Shown: in pieces, positions 41,024 through 42,912 of the stretch
Position numbering within the stretch: the first letter of the stretch is position 1
How the letters are laid out: each line of letters opens with the position of its first letter
NCBI GenBank assembly: GCA_035620975.1
Contig: DASPFV010000168.1
Location: 1-42,912 of the forward strand
Direction: 5' to 3'
DNA: 42,912 bases
DNA from: DASPFV01 sp035620975
GTDB lineage: Bacteria > Acidobacteriota > Vicinamibacteria > Vicinamibacterales > 2-12-FULL-66-21
Notes under the pieces: generated by a model
Databases searched by the model: none
Told to the model about the DNA's origin: nothing
Seen by the model: the letters and a program-made list of their open reading frames with translations, nothing else
Position numbers and translations under genes: made by a program

Positions 41024-42226
41024 ATGATCTTCCTGTCGGGCGCCGATGTCGTCCTGCCGGACCGCGTGCTCGGACCGGCGACGATCGCGATCGACGAGGG
41101 CCGTATCGTCGAAATCGCTTCGGGCGTCCGCCCGCGCGGGGCCCGCGACGAGGTCGTGGATATCCACCAGCACGTGGTCGTTCCCGGCTTCATCGACGTG
41201 CACGTTCACGGGGTCGAAGGGTCCGACACGCTCGACGGGGGCGAGGCGATCCGGCGGATCGCGAGCCGGCTCCCGCGCTTCGGCGTCACCGCGTTCTGCC
41301 CGACGTCCATCGCGTGCCACCCCGGCGCACTCCGCCGCATGCTGGGCGCCGTGCGAGAGGCGCGGCTCCGGCCCGAGCGCGGCGCCAGCCGCGTGCTCCC
41401 CGCGCACCTCGAGAGCAACTTCATCAACCCGGCGTTCAATGGCGCCCAGCCGCTCGAATGTCTCCGGCTCCCCGTGAGCTCGCAGCCGACCGACAAGGAA
41501 TCCGGCGAGGCCGAGGATTTCTCGGGCGCCGACATCCTGCGCGAGATCGACTCGGCGTCGGCCGATATCGGCATCGTCACGCTCGCGCCCGAGCTGGATG
41601 GCGGAATCGATCTCGTGAGGCACCTCGTGGCCGCCGGCCACCACGTGTCGCTCGGCCACTCGGGGGCCACCTACGAGGAAGCGCAGGCCGGCATTGCCGC
41701 CGGCGCGCGCCAGGCCACACACCTCTTCAATCGCATGTCGCCGCTGGGCCATCGCGCCCCCGGGTTGACCGGAGCCGTCCTCGAACGCGAGGACGTCACA
41801 GTCGAGCTGGTCTCTGACGGTGTCCATGTGCACCCGGCCGTGATGCGCGTGGCGCTCGCCGCCAAGACGCCGGCGCGCGTGATGGCCATCACCGACGGGA
41901 CGGCCGGTTCGGGTCTGCCCCGCGGGGCCCGGACCACGATCGGGGGGCGCCCCATCACGGTCGGCGATGTGGCCCGCCTCGATGACGGAACCATCGCGGG
42001 CAGCGTGCTCACGATGGATCGGGCGTTCGGCGTTCTCGTCGCGGCCTGCGGCCTGGGGCTTGTCGAGGCGGCCGCCATCTGTTCGACGACGCCCGCCCGG
42101 CAGCTCGGGCTCCAAGGCCTCGGCACGATCTCGCCCGGCAGCACGGCCGACCTGGTTGTGCTGGATGCCCGGTTGCGCGTGGCCCAGACCTGGATCGGCG
42201 GCACCCGCGTCTGGCCGCTGTCCTGA
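41024..42226 (+). CDS. nagA: N-acetylglucosamine-6-phosphate deacetylase
   Basis: A 400-residue amidohydrolase that deacetylates GlcNAc-6-phosphate to glucosamine-6-phosphate. Metal and substrate motifs are clear: HVHG at His60 and His62, HLESNFIN with the metal Glu, LGHSGA, ATHLFNRMSP and SDGVHVHP, then ITDGT with the catalytic Asp. One unusual point is GAQ where many family members have GAH after HLE, near the substrate pocket. No nagB, transporter or PTS gene is nearby. It starts 10 bases after DUF5615, probably in one transcript. It fits salvage of cell-wall or chitin sugar in a heterotroph. Confidence 0.93.
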   Translation: MIFLSGADVVLPDRVLGPATIAIDEGRIVEIASGVRPRGARDEVVDIHQHVVVPGFIDVHVHGVEGSDTLDGGEAIRRIASRLPRFGVTAFCPTSIACHPGALRRMLGAVREARLRPERGASRVLPAHLESNFINPAFNGAQPLECLRLPVSSQPTDKESGEAEDFSGADILREIDSASADIGIVTLAPELDGGIDLVRHLVAAGHHVSLGHSGATYEEAQAGIAAGARQATHLFNRMSPLGHRAPGLTGAVLEREDVTVELVSDGVHVHPAVMRVALAAKTPARVMAITDGTAGSGLPRGARTTIGGRPITVGDVARLDDGTIAGSVLTMDRAFGVLVAACGLGLVEAAAICSTTPARQLGLQGLGTISPGSTADLVVLDARLRVAQTWIGGTRVWPLS

Positions 42227-42357
42227 ATCGGCTTCGGGCAGCGGGCTGCGGGGACGCCTCGGGGTTTGGGCGGAAAGTGACGGCCGAACGCTGAAGGCTG
42301 AGGGGGAGCGCTGAAAAGCTCTGGAACGCATCGCTCGCGCGGGCCGTCTACTTGCGT

Positions 42358-42912
42358 ATGCATCCTGCCTTCCGGGCTGCGCCCCTGGCGCTCGCCGTGG
42401 CCGCCTCGGGCTGCGTGATCAGCGTCGATTCCCAGGCCCAGGTCGTCCGTGACGAAAAGCGCTTCACCATCTCCGGCGTTCCGGACGTGCGGCTGACGAC
42501 CTTCGACGGCGCCATAGAAATCCGCTCGTGGGAGCAGCCGGACGTGCTGGTCGAGATCGAGAAGCGGGGCACGACGCAGGAGGCCGTCGAGGAGCTGGAA
42601 GTCCTGACTTCGCAGGATGGCCGGCGCATCGAGCTGGAAGTCAAGCGCCCGCGCTCCGAGGGCTTCCGCGGCATCGGCTTCCACCCGTCCGCGAGCGCCA
42701 CGCTTCGTGTGTCGCTGCCGCGCCGATCGGACGTGATGGCGCGGAGCGGCGACGGCTCGATCCGCATCGAGCGCGTTGAAGGGCGGATCGAAGTGAGGAC
42801 GGGCGACGGCAGCATCCGGGGATTGGATCTGACCGGGGATCTCACCATGCAGACCGGCGATGGTTCAGTCACCGTGGAGGGGGCGGCGGGCCGTCTCGAG
42901 CTCGAGACGGGC
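42358..42912 (+). CDS. DUF4097-type repeat lipoprotein, 3' end beyond the window
   Basis: A partial gene of at least 185 residues that runs off the window. The N-terminus ends AASGC at Cys19, a lipobox. The rest is a beta-helix-like domain of DUF4097 type: repeats built around GDGSIRIERVEG, GDGSIRG, GDGSVTVEG, each about 20 residues, with a preceding strand pattern RLTTFDGAIEIRSW. Such proteins are thought to be envelope adhesin-like or structural; the function is not established. The ATG at 42358 directly follows ttgcgt, and no clear ribosome site is seen. The gap to NagA is 131 bases. Confidence 0.85.
   Translation, partial: MHPAFRAAPLALAVAASGCVISVDSQAQVVRDEKRFTISGVPDVRLTTFDGAIEIRSWEQPDVLVEIEKRGTTQEAVEELEVLTSQDGRRIELEVKRPRSEGFRGIGFHPSASATLRVSLPRRSDVMARSGDGSIRIERVEGRIEVRTGDGSIRGLDLTGDLTMQTGDGSVTVEGAAGRLELETG

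Noticed and set aside
1..42912. tRNA, rRNA and CRISPR features
   Set aside because: I looked for T-arm and repeat-spacer patterns; GGTTC repeats are heptamer tracts, not T-arms, and no spaced identical repeats of CRISPR type occur.

Overview
The window is a high-GC bacterial chromosome segment, most likely from an Acidobacteriota genome and perhaps the class Vicinamibacteria. The assignment is inference. It rests on a secreted von Willebrand A protein of the acidobacterial TIGR03436 type (15646-16563), a one-TM Ser/Thr kinase with a long Pro/Ala-rich exported linker, many exported peptidases, and two families of degenerate intergenic repeats (GAACC-type heptamers and GCGGAT-type). I see no tRNA, rRNA, CRISPR array, prophage or intact transposase.

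Layout. 1-5683 (+): beta-carbonic anhydrase between two copies of a 26-bp repeat, then a tight run of CHASE2 adenylate cyclase, M48 metalloprotease and an MscS channel with a cyclic-nucleotide-binding domain. 5684-6169: a 160-bp element with 21-bp inverted ends and a duplicated hairpin block. 6162-8743 (-): Tyr/Gly/Arg-rich exported repeat protein, one-TM protein, TPR protein. 8871-11432: small basic protein, then an ornithine-cyclodeaminase-like enzyme and a proline-racemase-superfamily enzyme facing each other across an inverted heptamer-repeat array that supplies both start codons. 11529-16563: Ser/Thr kinase, gamma-glutamyltransferase, a 28-residue membrane peptide, VWA protein. 16878-20539: SGNH esterase and M19 dipeptidase (coupled), OsmC protein, HGSNAT-like acyltransferase. 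20738-22143: orphan DGQHR protein followed by a bidirectional terminator and an unexplained stretch. 22144-26428 (+): M20 peptidase, PxpA, MFS transporter, lipoprotein. 26567-32270 (+): small protein, LolA-like protein, S41 peptidase, Cys-motif/RGG-tail protein, formamidase, FabI, BON lipoprotein. 32296-39331 (-): FNR-type reductase, HD-GYP/GAF/GGDEF protein coupled to a subtilase, sigma-54 activator with a membrane PH-like partner. 39417-42912 (+): deoxyhypusine-synthase-like enzyme, DUF5615 PIN-like protein, NagA, and a DUF4097 lipoprotein that runs off the window.

How the genes fit together. Many products act on protein and peptide breakdown outside the cytoplasm (M48, GGT, M19, M20, S41, S8) and on amino-acid salvage (5-oxoproline, proline derivatives, N-acetylglucosamine phosphate). 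Signalling is also dense: cAMP (cyclase plus cyclic-nucleotide-binding channel), c-di-GMP (HD-GYP plus GGDEF), Ser/Thr phosphorylation and sigma-54. The cyclase-protease-channel operon is the best candidate for a coherent, little-described system.
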